This document shows positions 47,469-56,168 of a stretch of 64,000 nucleotides of DNA, in pieces. Position 1 is the stretch's first letter. The number at the start of each line of letters is the position of its first letter. Origin of the DNA: JANYLB01 sp963837715 (GTDB taxonomy: Bacteria; Actinomycetota; Acidimicrobiia; IMCC26256; JANYLB01); NCBI GenBank assembly GCA_963837715.1, contig CAWIOF010000002.1, positions 2,046,001-2,110,000 of the forward strand. Direction: 5' to 3'. A program made the translations under genes and the position numbers. The notes under the pieces are model-generated. The model was not told the DNA's origin. It was given only the letters and a program-made list of their open reading frames with translations, and searched no databases.

Positions 47469-47843
47469 TCAGGCAGTACCGCCGGCGGCTTCGCGAGGCG
47501 CGCTCCAGGCGACGCGCGGGGCGTCGGCCCAGAGCCGTTCCAGGTCGTAGTACTCCCGGGCTTCGCCGAGGAAGACGTGGACGATCACGTCGCCGTAGTC
47601 GAGCAGGACCCACGTCGCGTCGGCCATGCCCTCGATGCTGCGGGGAGACTCCCCCGACTCGTCCTTGATGCGGCGCTCGACCTCCTCGACGATCGTGCGC
47701 ACCTGGCGGCCGTTCGGGGCGCCGGTGATCACGAAGTACTCGGTGATGGCGATGATCTCGCCCACTTCGAGCACGGTCGGATCCACTGCCTGCTTGTCGT
47801 CGGCCGCCAGCGCGGCGGTGAGAGCTCGTTGCTTGGCGTCCGT
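47469..47843 (-). CDS. rsfS: Ribosomal silencing factor RsfS (start codon unusual)
   Basis: The protein binds L14 and blocks subunit joining. VLEVGEIIAITEYFVITGAPNGRQVRTI and VLLDYGDVIVHVF with EAREYYDLERLW are diagnostic. A standard GTG start exists at 47786, but it would remove the conserved first helix. In frame upstream is TDAKQRALTAALAADDKQA, preceded by AAGGAG 5 nt before an ACG at 47841-47843. Family alignment and the Shine-Dalgarno both point to that ACG as the start, or to an ATG-to-ACG change or error. It follows the LytR_C gene, with nadD upstream (nadD-...-rsfS). Confidence 0.9.
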   Translation of the reverse strand, partial: TDAKQRALTAALAADDKQAVDPTVLEVGEIIAITEYFVITGAPNGRQVRTIVEEVERRIKDESGESPRSIEGMADATWVLLDYGDVIVHVFLGEAREYYDLERLWADAPRVAWSAPREAAGGTA

Positions 47844-47868
47844 GGGAACTCCTTCAAGAATTTCCGGG

Positions 47869-49092
47869 CTAGATGTCGGGGCAGTCTGCCCCGATGATGA
47901 CGGTCACGTCGACCACGTCGATCGGCTTGTTGGCCCGCCGTAGGCTCCCACACTCGAGCGCCTCGAGGAGCCGCTGAGCCGCGGCGCGGTCGCGGTCTCG
48001 GTAGTAGACGACCTGGGTCTCGGTCACGTCGAACCCGGGCACGTTGCCGGTGAGCGCGACCCGTCCCCCCGCGGGGACGACCCGACGGGCCGCTCCCTGG
48101 GTCACCCCGACCGCGCCGGTGCCGTTCAGGATCTCGACCCGGGGTCGGCGACCGTCGATGCCGAGGAGCGCACCGGGGAAGGCCCGCCGGATGTAGCGCT
48201 CGAGGTCGTCGGTCCGGACCTCGAACCGATCGCCGCCCGGGGTCGCGAGCGAGTCGACGGGAAGGCTCCCGACCCGCACCGGCCGGCCGGCGGCATCGAC
48301 GAGCGCGGCAAGGTCGGGACGGACGGCCAGCGTCGCCTCGGCGACGTCGTCGTTACGGAGCCGGGCCATCCAGCCCTCGAGCACTGCCTGCACGGTCACG
48401 AGGTGCTCGATCTCGCCCCCCGATTCGGTCGAGGTCAGCACCCGCGCCGCGTCCTCGGCCGAGAGCGACTGCCGCCCCGCCGGGATGATCGCCTCGGCTC
48501 CCGGCGTGGTGATCTCGACCTCGTGCCGCAGGTCGACCGGGATGGGCGCCGCCGGCTCCAGCGCGGCGATCAGTGCGGCGTCGTCGACGGTCGCAGTCGA
48601 CGCGATGTCGATACCGAGCAGGTTCTCGACGGTCGTGGTGAGCAAGCCGGCTTCGCCCAGCGTCGGAACGTCGGACAACGCCTGGATCCCGAGCGACGGG
48701 ACGTCGGAGAGCGTGCCCGACGGCACCAGGAGCACCGACGAACGCCCATCGGCGCCCGGGCCCACGACGACCAGCAGGTCGGCGCGGCCGTCGGTGCCCC
48801 GGTGCTCGAGGAGCAACGTGTCGGCGCCGGAGGCAACCTGCCCCGCGTCGACGTTCTCGGCCGGCGTAGAACCGGAGTCGTCGCCGGAGTCACGCGTGAT
48901 CTGGCCGACGAAGAACACGCCGAACACCAGGATCGCCACCGAGGGGACGACGAAGAGGAGGCGCCGCTTGCGATCGGCGCGACGGCGACGCTCCCGCCGC
49001 GTCTGGCGGCTCCCGGCGACGGGATCACCGGTCGGTTCGCTTCCGGGGGGTTCGTGGCCGGTGACGGTCGGTTCCATGCCTCCCGCAGCCAT
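47869..49092 (-). CDS. Membrane-anchored LytR_C-domain protein
   Basis: The 407-residue protein has a basic cytoplasmic N-terminus (RQTRRERRRRADRKRR), one TM helix (LLFVVPSVAILVFGVFFVGQI, about 45-65) and a LytR-like extracellular region. A C-terminal LytR_C domain follows (VEILNGTGAVGVTQGAARRV, FDVTETQVVYYRD, VTVIIGADC). The LCP phosphotransferase domain is not evident. The ATG overlaps the nadD stop (TGATG). The position between nadD and rsfS is typical for actinobacteria. It probably has an envelope role, unproven. Confidence 0.82.
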   Translation of the reverse strand: MAAGGMEPTVTGHEPPGSEPTGDPVAGSRQTRRERRRRADRKRRLLFVVPSVAILVFGVFFVGQITRDSGDDSGSTPAENVDAGQVASGADTLLLEHRGTDGRADLLVVVGPGADGRSSVLLVPSGTLSDVPSLGIQALSDVPTLGEAGLLTTTVENLLGIDIASTATVDDAALIAALEPAAPIPVDLRHEVEITTPGAEAIIPAGRQSLSAEDAARVLTSTESGGEIEHLVTVQAVLEGWMARLRNDDVAEATLAVRPDLAALVDAAGRPVRVGSLPVDSLATPGGDRFEVRTDDLERYIRRAFPGALLGIDGRRPRVEILNGTGAVGVTQGAARRVVPAGGRVALTGNVPGFDVTETQVVYYRDRDRAAAQRLLEALECGSLRRANKPIDVVDVTVIIGADCPDI

Positions 49093-49685
49093 CACGCACG
49101 AGTGTAGAGATCGCGGGCGCGGATCGATCGGACCACCGCCGGGGGAACGAGGCCGTCGATCGGCCGACCCGATGCCAGCCGCTCCCGGATGTCGGTCGAC
49201 GAGATGTCGAGCCGTGGGATCCGGACGTGCTCGACCCGCCAGCCGTCACCTGGTGGGACCACGGCGTGCTCTCCGGCCCGTTCGACCACCACGACCGTCG
49301 CCAGGTCGCGGGTGTCGTCGAGTCGTCGCCAGGTCGACATGTTCGTGACTGCGTCGGCCCCGAGGATCAGGAACAGGGCACGGTCGGGCGCAGCGAGTCG
49401 CTCGAGCGTGTCTGCCGTCACCGAGGCCACGCCCGACTCGACCTCGACCGCGCTCGCCTCGAGCCCGTCGATCCCGTCGAGCGCCGCCTCGACCATGGCC
49501 AGACGGTCGGCCGCGGCCGCGACCACCGTCCCCCGCTTCTGCCAGGGATCGCCGGCGACCACGAAGAGCACCCGGTCGAGACGGAGCGTGGTGAGGACCT
49601 CGCCCGCGGCGACGACGTGACCGGCGTGCACGGGATCGAAGGTGCCGCCGAGCACACCGATCCGCTCCGGTTCGGGGCTCGGCAT
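49092..49685 (-). CDS. nadD: Nicotinate-nucleotide adenylyltransferase
   Basis: The 197-residue enzyme makes deamido-NAD from NaMN and ATP. GVLGGTFDPVHAGHVVAAGE has the nucleotidyltransferase GxFDPxHxGH motif. GDPWQKRG, LILGADAVTNMSTWRR and the C-terminal RLDISSTDIRERLASGR are conserved. ATG 49685 is used; GTG 49688 is adjacent. It is the first gene of the nadD-LytR_C-rsfS group. Confidence 0.96.
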   Translation of the reverse strand: MPSPEPERIGVLGGTFDPVHAGHVVAAGEVLTTLRLDRVLFVVAGDPWQKRGTVVAAAADRLAMVEAALDGIDGLEASAVEVESGVASVTADTLERLAAPDRALFLILGADAVTNMSTWRRLDDTRDLATVVVVERAGEHAVVPPGDGWRVEHVRIPRLDISSTDIRERLASGRPIDGLVPPAVVRSIRARDLYTRA

Positions 49686-49770
49686 CACCGGAGTCTACGG
49701 GCGGATCCGCGCGATCCGGCCTTCATACCGGTGAAACACTCCCGTCACGCCCACCCCCTAGGTTGACCCC

Positions 49771-50439
49771 ATGAACGAGCCCCGCTCCGGGCCGGCGCAC
49801 GTCCTGGTGCGCGTCTGGCTCCCCGACCGACCGGGTGCGCTCGGCCTCGTCGCGTCCCGCATCGGTGCCATGCGCGGCGACATCATCGGGGTCGACGTGC
49901 TCGAACGAGGACTCGACGTCGCCGTCGACGAGTTCGCGGTGGAGCTCCCCGACCTCGACCTCTTGAACCTCCTGGTGAAGGAGGTCGAAGAGGTCGACGG
50001 CGCCTCGGTCGAGGAGGTCCGGATCGTCGCGGCCTTCCCCGACCCTCGGCTCGACGCACTCGAGTCGGCGGCCGATCTCTGCGAGGCGGCCGACGTGACC
50101 GATCTCCGGGCCCGACTCGTCGAGAGTGCCCGCCGCGAGTTCCTCACCGACTGGGGTGCGCTGCTCAGCGGCGGCGAGATCGTCGAGTCAGTCGGCGAGG
50201 TCGAGCCGAGCGTGGAGATGCTCATCGCGCTCGCGACCGGCGCGGCGGCGTCGCCGATGGTGGCCGAGGGCGAGACCGGACCCGACGACCTCGCGCTCGC
50301 GACGGTGCCCGGCCAGGACGCGGTCCTGTTCCTCGGGCGGGCCGGCCGCCCGTTCCGACGCCGTGAGCGGGCGCAACTCTTCGCGATCACCCGCATCGCG
50401 GCGCGCGCGTGGCAGCTCCTCCCGGCCGGAGTCGCCTGA
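49771..50439 (+). CDS. ACT-domain protein
   Basis: The 222-residue protein starts with an ACT domain (HVLVRVWLPDRPGALGLVAS, RIGAMRGDIIGVDV), which usually binds amino acids. A C-terminal region with LVESARREFLTDWGALLSGG and VLFLGRAGRPFRRRERAQLF resembles a GAF-like sensor half. No enzymatic domain is visible, so it may be a small regulatory protein. It is divergent from nadD and is followed by phrB after 33 nt. Confidence 0.75.
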   Translation: MNEPRSGPAHVLVRVWLPDRPGALGLVASRIGAMRGDIIGVDVLERGLDVAVDEFAVELPDLDLLNLLVKEVEEVDGASVEEVRIVAAFPDPRLDALESAADLCEAADVTDLRARLVESARREFLTDWGALLSGGEIVESVGEVEPSVEMLIALATGAAASPMVAEGETGPDDLALATVPGQDAVLFLGRAGRPFRRRERAQLFAITRIAARAWQLLPAGVA

Positions 50440-50472
50440 TCGTCTCCCCCGCCGGCTGGATAAGGTCGGGAG

Positions 50473-51819
50473 ATGCGGACCGCGGTCGTGCTGTTCACGC
50501 GCGACCTGCGGGTCCACGACCATCCGGCGCTCGCTGCGGCCGCGAAGGCGACCCGGGTCGTGCCCGCGTTCGTGTTCGACGACGCGATCCTCTCCAGGCC
50601 TTTCAACGCACCGAACCGCACCGGCTTCCTCCTCGAGTGCTTGACCGACCTCGATGCGTCGCTCGCCGCCCTCGGCGCGGCGCTCGTCGTGCGGCGCGGC
50701 GACTGGGTCAGCGAGGCGCTCGAGCTCGCGCGCGCGACCGGAGCCACCGAGATCCACGTGAGCGACGATGTCAGCGGGTTCGCCCGCCGACGCCTCGCAC
50801 TCCTGGAACGCGATGGCGCGGCAGCGGGGATCACCGTGCACCGGCACGAGGGCGTCGGCGTGGTTCCAGCCGGTGCCGTCGCACCCGGCGGTGGCGGCCA
50901 CTTCCAGGTGTTCACGCCCTACTTCCGGCGCTGGCTCGAGGCGCCCCGCCGGATGCTCGCGGTGACCCCGGATCAGTTGACCCTTCCCGACGGCGCCGAG
51001 GCCGGAAGACTCCCGGAGCGTCGGACCCTCGGTTCGGGTGATCGGTCGCCCGACGTGATCGCGGGCGGCGAGACCGCGGCGCGGACGCGCCTGAACGCGT
51101 GGACCCGGAACGGTCTCGCCACCTACGGCGACCGTCACGACGACCTCCCGGGCGACGCGACCTCGCGGATCAGTGCCGACCTCCACTTCGGGTGCCTGTC
51201 GTCGCTCGAGGTCGTGACGAAGCTCGGCGGTCGTCCCGGTGCCGACCCTTTCATCCGCCAGCTCTGTTGGCGCGACTTCTACCACCAGGTGCTCGCGGCC
51301 CGACCCGATGCCGCGTGGAGCGACTACCGACCCCGCCCCGGCACCTGGAACGCCGACGACGACGCGTTCGCAGCCTGGCGCGACGGGCGCACCGGCTACC
51401 CGGTCGTCGACGCGGGGATGCGCCAACTGGCCCGCGAGGGCTTCATGCACAACCGGGCCCGCATGATCGTGGCGTCGTTCCTCACCAAGGACCTCGCCAT
51501 CGACTGGCGTCGCGGCGCCGGGCACTTCCTCGACCTCCTGATCGACGGCGACATCGCGAACAACAACCTCAACTGGCAGTGGACCGCCGGAACCGGCACC
51601 GACACCAACCCCCACCGCATCTTCAACCCGACCGTGCAGGCGAAGCGGTTCGACCCCGACGGCGTCTACGTCCGCCGCTACGTTCCCGAGTTGGCCGCAG
51701 TGGAAGGCGGCGCGGTGCACGAGCTCGGCCCGCTCGAGCGGGCCGCGGTCGGCTATCCGGACCCGATCGTCGATCACCACGCGGCGATCGCCGACTACAA
51801 GGTCCGGTTCGCCCGGTGA
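50473..51819 (+). CDS. phrB: Deoxyribodipyrimidine photolyase (class I)
   Basis: The 448-residue enzyme repairs UV cyclobutane dimers with light. The N-terminal alpha/beta antenna domain has VVLFTRDLRVHDHPAL. The FAD domain has RTGYPVVDAGMRQLAREGFM, HNRARMIVASFLTKDLAIDW, LLIDGDIANNNLNWQWTAG and TDTNPHRIFNPTVQAKRFDP. Trp residues of the electron-transfer chain appear in place. Class I is favoured over cryptochrome by the DNA-binding NRARM region. It overlaps the next gene as GTGA. Confidence 0.95.
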   Translation: MRTAVVLFTRDLRVHDHPALAAAAKATRVVPAFVFDDAILSRPFNAPNRTGFLLECLTDLDASLAALGAALVVRRGDWVSEALELARATGATEIHVSDDVSGFARRRLALLERDGAAAGITVHRHEGVGVVPAGAVAPGGGGHFQVFTPYFRRWLEAPRRMLAVTPDQLTLPDGAEAGRLPERRTLGSGDRSPDVIAGGETAARTRLNAWTRNGLATYGDRHDDLPGDATSRISADLHFGCLSSLEVVTKLGGRPGADPFIRQLCWRDFYHQVLAARPDAAWSDYRPRPGTWNADDDAFAAWRDGRTGYPVVDAGMRQLAREGFMHNRARMIVASFLTKDLAIDWRRGAGHFLDLLIDGDIANNNLNWQWTAGTGTDTNPHRIFNPTVQAKRFDPDGVYVRRYVPELAAVEGGAVHELGPLERAAVGYPDPIVDHHAAIADYKVRFAR

Positions 51820-52436
51820 ACGCGACCATCGATCCACTCCAGCGCCGGCAGATCCGCGAGACCACGACGATGCTCGCCCGGTCGTTCGACGACTCGCCAC
51901 TGATGGTCCACTGCATCCCGAACGACCGCCGACGCCCGTCGATCCTCCGCTCGTTCTTCCGGGCCTCCATCCGCGACGCACTCGCCTTCCGCAACGTGTT
52001 CGTCGCGCGCGACGGCGATCGGGTGCTCGGGGCCGCGGTCTGGCTCCCACCCGGGCGCTACCCCCCGTCGACGTTCCGCCAGCTGCGCCAGATGACCGGC
52101 ACGTTCAAGCTCGGTCCCCTGGCCCCCCGTTCGGTCCAACCGTCGTTGCGGTATCTCCGTGCCGTCGAGCAGGTGCACCCGAAGGCGGCGCACTGGTACC
52201 TGGCGGTGCTCGGCGTCGATCCCGACTTCCAGGGCAAAGGTCTCGGTGGACGCCTGCTCGAACCCGTGCTCGCACGCGCCGATGCCGAGGGACTCCCCGT
52301 CTACCTCGAGACCGACAAGGAGCGGAACCTCGCGTTCTACGCCCGCTTCCGCTTCGGCATCGTCGACACCCTCCACCCCGACGGCGACGCCGGCCCACCC
52401 GAATGGACGATGTGGCGCGACCCCCGCGACGCCTGA
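51816..52436 (+). CDS. GNAT-family N-acetyltransferase
   Basis: The 206-residue protein has the GNAT core WYLAVLGVDPDFQGKGLGGR (acetyl-CoA loop) followed by LLEPVLARADAEGLPVYLET and RNLAFYARFRFGIVDT. The layout resembles short-chain acyltransferases of the GNAT_YncA type. The substrate is unknown. The GTG start overlaps the phrB stop. Confidence 0.86.
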   Translation: MNATIDPLQRRQIRETTTMLARSFDDSPLMVHCIPNDRRRPSILRSFFRASIRDALAFRNVFVARDGDRVLGAAVWLPPGRYPPSTFRQLRQMTGTFKLGPLAPRSVQPSLRYLRAVEQVHPKAAHWYLAVLGVDPDFQGKGLGGRLLEPVLARADAEGLPVYLETDKERNLAFYARFRFGIVDTLHPDGDAGPPEWTMWRDPRDA

Positions 52437-52439
52437 ACT

Positions 52440-53927
52440 TCAGCCGTCGACGATGTTGGTGACGAAGCGTTCGAGTTGGCGGAGATTCCGGCACTCGAAG
52501 ACGCCGTCGCAGAACTTGCCGTACTCGGAGACGATCGAGTCGCCGCTGTCCCAGTAGCCGCGCGGCTCGGGGTTCAACCAGTACACGTGGCGGGCGCGGG
52601 TGCTCAGCTCGTCGACGACCCAGGACTCCGACGCGTGGTAGTTGTTCCGCGCGTCGCCGAGGAGGATCACCGACGTCTTCGGTGTGATCTCGGTGAAGTG
52701 GCGCTGGTGGAACACCTCGAACGCGTGGCCGTAGTCGGAGTGACCGTCGACCCACACGACATCGGCTTCGGTGTTCACGCGGTGCACGGCCTCGGTGATC
52801 TCGTCGGACTCCTGGAAGAAGCGCGTGACCTCGTCGATGCCGTCGATGAACACCCACGAGCGCACCTTCGAGAACTGCGCGGCCATGGCGTAGACGAACT
52901 GCAGCGTGAACCGGGCGAAGCTCGCCACCGAACCGGAGATGTCGGCCACGACCATGATCTCGGGCCGCGACGGTCGAGGGTGCTTGAACTTCGGCTCCGC
53001 CGGCACGCCGCCGTACGACAGCGAGTGCCGCACCGTGGCCCGGAAGTCGAGCGTGCCCCGGTTGCGGCGCTTGCGGCGCTGTGCGAGCCGCGCCGCCATC
53101 GCCCGCGTCAGTGGGTAGATCGCGCGTTGCAACGCGAGCATCTCCTCGCGCGACGCGTGCATGAAGTCGACGTCTTCGGGGAGCGGCTTGCGCAAGGTGC
53201 GCGCCATCGCCTCGGCCCCCCGGTCGGCCACCAGGCGGCGCCGGATCTCCGACTCGACGAGATCGCGCAACAGCTTCAGCCGCTCCTCGAACTCCTCGCG
53301 TTGGAACCGTTCGGAGAGGGAGTCGAGGTCGTCGGCCTCGTCGTCCTGCTGCTGCTCCTGGGCCTTGCCCATCATCTTTGCGACGAGGCCGTCGTAGTCG
53401 AGCTGCCGGAGCGTGCGGTACAGGTAGTAGGTGCCGCCGACAGGGCGGCCGGGCTCCATCCCCGCGAACCGAGCCACCGCGGCGGCTGCGATCCTGCGCA
53501 GCTGCTCCCGGTCCATGTTCATCAACGCCGAGAGGAGCATCTCGGCAAGCTCTTCGGCGGAGACCTGCCCCTCACCACCGGAACCGCCGGTGCCCTGCTG
53601 GTCGGACTCGAGCCCTTCCGCCAACTCGTTGCCGTCTTCGTCGAGACCATCGCCGGCGATCCCCGGCACGATCAGCGAGAAGTAGACGTCGAAGACCGTG
53701 TCGAAGGCGCGCTCGTGTTGGTGGTGCTTCACCAACGTGGCCGAGAGCGCCGACTTGAACGACTGGCGATCCTCGAGCGACACGTGCTCGAGTGCGCGCA
53801 TCGCATCGAGGTTCTCCGTCATCGACACAGGCAGCCCCGCGGCCCGCAGCTCGTGGACGAAGCCCTGGAGGACGTCGAGGAGCGTGTCGCCGGGCGGTGT
53901 GATCAGCGGGCCGTCGGTCCGGGTCAT
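52440..53927 (-). CDS. CoxE-like VWA-domain protein
   Basis: The 495-residue protein contains a long acidic, Gln-rich middle region (KAQEQQQDDEADDLDSLSER) and a C-terminal von Willebrand A domain, IMVVADISGSVASFARFTLQ, with the metal-binding DISGS and SVILLGDARNNYHASESW. It matches CoxE-like proteins that act with MoxR ATPases in metalloenzyme or complex maturation. ATG 53927 was chosen; the frame is open to 53993, overlapping moxR by 35 nt. It ends 3 nt from the plus-strand GNAT gene. Confidence 0.87.
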   Translation of the reverse strand: MTRTDGPLITPPGDTLLDVLQGFVHELRAAGLPVSMTENLDAMRALEHVSLEDRQSFKSALSATLVKHHQHERAFDTVFDVYFSLIVPGIAGDGLDEDGNELAEGLESDQQGTGGSGGEGQVSAEELAEMLLSALMNMDREQLRRIAAAAVARFAGMEPGRPVGGTYYLYRTLRQLDYDGLVAKMMGKAQEQQQDDEADDLDSLSERFQREEFEERLKLLRDLVESEIRRRLVADRGAEAMARTLRKPLPEDVDFMHASREEMLALQRAIYPLTRAMAARLAQRRKRRNRGTLDFRATVRHSLSYGGVPAEPKFKHPRPSRPEIMVVADISGSVASFARFTLQFVYAMAAQFSKVRSWVFIDGIDEVTRFFQESDEITEAVHRVNTEADVVWVDGHSDYGHAFEVFHQRHFTEITPKTSVILLGDARNNYHASESWVVDELSTRARHVYWLNPEPRGYWDSGDSIVSEYGKFCDGVFECRNLRQLERFVTNIVDG

Positions 53928-53958
53928 CGCGTCGTGCAGCTTCGCCCAGTGCACGCCG

Positions 53959-54855
53959 TCACCGGCGCGGGCCGGTGGGGGTTGTGCCCGCATCGACGCC
54001 GAGCTCCTTGCGCGCCTTGGTGATGTCGGACTGGTACTTCAGCAGCACGTGCAGGGTTTCGCCGATCACCTCGGGATCGATCTCGTTTCGACCGAGGAAC
54101 AGCAGCGTGCGGGCCCAGTCGATCGTCTCGGAGATCGACGGCGCCTTCTTCAGGTCGAGCGCGCGGATCGAGCGCACGACCTGCGCGACCTGCTCCGCGA
54201 GCGCATCGTCGATCTCGGGAACGCGGACGCGCACGATGTCTTTCTCGCGCTCGATGTCGGGATAGTCGATGTGCAGGAAGAGACACCGGCGCTTCAGCGC
54301 CTCGGAGAGCTCGCGGGTGTTGTTCGACGTGAGCAGCACGATCGGCCGTTGCTTGCCGATGATCGTGCCGAGCTCGGGGATCGAGACCTGGAAGTCGGAG
54401 AGGACCTCGAGCAGCAGCGCCTCGGTCTCGATCTCGACCCGGTCGACCTCGTCGATGAGCAGCACGATCGGCTCCTCGGCCCGGATCGCCTCGAGCAGCG
54501 GACGGGTGAGGAGGAACTGCTCGGAGAAGATGTCGGACTCGACCTCGGCCCAGTCGCCCTCGTGCTCCCGGTCGGCCTGGATCCGCAGCAGCTGCTTCTT
54601 GTAGTTCCACTCGTAGAGCGCCTTCGACTCGTCGAGACCCTCGTAGCACTGCAGCCGGATCAGGCGCGAGCCGGTGACCTCGGCCACGGCCTTGGCGAGC
54701 TCGGTCTTGCCGACGCCGGCGGGACCCTCGACGAGGACCGGCTTCTCCAGACGGTCGGCGAGGAACACCACGCCCGCGATGCTGCTGTCGGCCAGGTAGT
54801 CGGCGCCGCGCAGACGGTCGACCACCTCGCCGACCGACTCGAAACGTTCTGCCAC
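53959..54855 (-). CDS. MoxR-family AAA ATPase
   Basis: The 298-residue AAA+ protein has Walker A VEGPAGVGKTELAKAVAEV (about 42-50), Walker B IVLLIDEVDRVEIETEALLL, sensor 1 PIVLLTSNNTRELSEALKRR and the arginine finger region RCLFLHIDYPDIEREKDIVR. It most likely remodels a protein partner together with the adjacent CoxE-like protein. The client is not known. GTG 54855 has GGGGA 7 nt upstream; it lies 4 nt from proA. Confidence 0.92.
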   Translation of the reverse strand: MAERFESVGEVVDRLRGADYLADSSIAGVVFLADRLEKPVLVEGPAGVGKTELAKAVAEVTGSRLIRLQCYEGLDESKALYEWNYKKQLLRIQADREHEGDWAEVESDIFSEQFLLTRPLLEAIRAEEPIVLLIDEVDRVEIETEALLLEVLSDFQVSIPELGTIIGKQRPIVLLTSNNTRELSEALKRRCLFLHIDYPDIEREKDIVRVRVPEIDDALAEQVAQVVRSIRALDLKKAPSISETIDWARTLLFLGRNEIDPEVIGETLHVLLKYQSDITKARKELGVDAGTTPTGPRR

Positions 54856-54859
54856 GGTG

Positions 54860-56122
54860 CTATCCCCTCACCTGACCGTCGCCCCAGACGACGTACTTGT
54901 AGGTCGTGAGCTCGCGCAGGCCCATGGGGCCGCGTGCGTGCAACTTCTGCGTGCTGATCCCGATCTCCGCGCCGAAACCGAACTCCTCACCATCGGTGAA
55001 GCGGCTCGACGCATTCACGACGACCGCAGCCGCGTCGACCTCGTGGGTGAACCGACGGGCGGCGTCGAGATCGGCGGTGACGATCACCTCGGTGTGACCA
55101 GATCCGAACCGGTTCACCTGTTCGATCGCCGCGTCGATCGAGCCGACGACCCCGACACTGATCTTGAGCGCGAGGAACTCGCGGGCGAAGTCGTCGTCGG
55201 TGGCGACACCCATGCCGGGCACCCGGGCCCGGGCCGAGTCGTCGCCGACGAGCTCGACGCCTTCGGCGGTGAGTGCATCGGCGACCCGGGGCAGGAACCG
55301 GTCGGCGACCGCCTCGTGCACGAACAGCGATTCGGCGGCGTTGCAGACTCCGGGCCGTTGGGTCTTCGCGTTCACCACGATGTCGACCGCACGGTCGAGG
55401 TCGGCGTGCTCGTCGACGTAGATCTGGCAGTTGCCGTCGCCGTCGATCACGACCGGGACGGTCGCGTGCTCTCGGATCGACGCGATCAACGCTGCGCCAC
55501 CGCGCGGGATCAGGCAGTCGACCGAATCACGGAGCTGCATCACCTCGACCGCCGACTCGTGCGACGGGTCGTCGACGAGCACGAGCGCGTCGGCCGGCAA
55601 CCCGGCTTTGGCGAAGCCCTCGCGCAGGACGGCCGCGATGGCCAGGTTCGACCGCAGGGCGGTTCCCGATCCGCGCAACAGCGCCGCGTTCCCCGACTTC
55701 AGGCACAGGCCGGCGGCGTCGCTCGTGACGTTGGGCCGGTTCTCGTAGATGATCGCCACGACACCGAGCGGCACCCGGACCCGTTGGATCTCGAGCCCGT
55801 TCGGTCGACGCCAGCCGTCGAGCACCTCTCCGACGGGGTCGGGCAGGGTGGCGACCTGGCGTAGGCCGCCCACCATCCCCGCGATCCGGGCCTCGGTGAG
55901 GCGCAGGCGGTCGAGGGGCGCTGCTTCCATCCCGGCCGCGGCGGCTGCTTCGAGGTCGACGGCGTTGGCCGCGACGAGCTCGGCCGCCCGCTGGTCGAGG
56001 AGCTCGGCGGCGGCGAGGAGGGCGGCGTCCTTCGCCGCGGTCGATGCGCCGGCCAACACCCGGGCGGCTGCCGCGGCCCGACGCCCGAGCTCGGCGACGG
56101 GAGTGGGTGCGGGCTCGGTCAC
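54860..56122 (-). CDS. proA: Gamma-glutamyl phosphate reductase
   Basis: The 420-residue enzyme makes glutamate-5-semialdehyde in proline synthesis. It has the NADPH-binding IYENRPNVTSDAAGLCLKSG and PRGGAALIASIREHATVPVV regions. The catalytic Cys is in AKTQRPGVCNAAESLFVHE. A putative promoter with a palindrome and no leader stands just before GTG 56122. proB is about 2.3 kb upstream on the same strand, so the two are not contiguous. Confidence 0.96.
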   Translation of the reverse strand: MTEPAPTPVAELGRRAAAAARVLAGASTAAKDAALLAAAELLDQRAAELVAANAVDLEAAAAAGMEAAPLDRLRLTEARIAGMVGGLRQVATLPDPVGEVLDGWRRPNGLEIQRVRVPLGVVAIIYENRPNVTSDAAGLCLKSGNAALLRGSGTALRSNLAIAAVLREGFAKAGLPADALVLVDDPSHESAVEVMQLRDSVDCLIPRGGAALIASIREHATVPVVIDGDGNCQIYVDEHADLDRAVDIVVNAKTQRPGVCNAAESLFVHEAVADRFLPRVADALTAEGVELVGDDSARARVPGMGVATDDDFAREFLALKISVGVVGSIDAAIEQVNRFGSGHTEVIVTADLDAARRFTHEVDAAAVVVNASSRFTDGEEFGFGAEIGISTQKLHARGPMGLRELTTYKYVVWGDGQVRG

Positions 56123-56128
56123 GGAGCG

Positions 56129-56154
56129 AGTCTAATCCTTGACCACCCGGTCAA
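56129..56154 (-). promoter_or_regulatory. Candidate proA promoter with palindrome, probably leaderless
   Basis: Minus-strand TTGACC (56154-56149) and TAGACT (56134-56129) resemble -35 and -10 boxes, though the 14-bp spacer is short. TTGACC-GGGT-GGTCAA is a perfect 6+6 inverted repeat that could be an operator over the -35. The GTG start of proA begins 6 nt after the -10 box, which would make the transcript leaderless, as is common in actinobacteria. Confidence 0.4.
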
Positions 56155-56168
56155 CTTTTGGAGATTGG

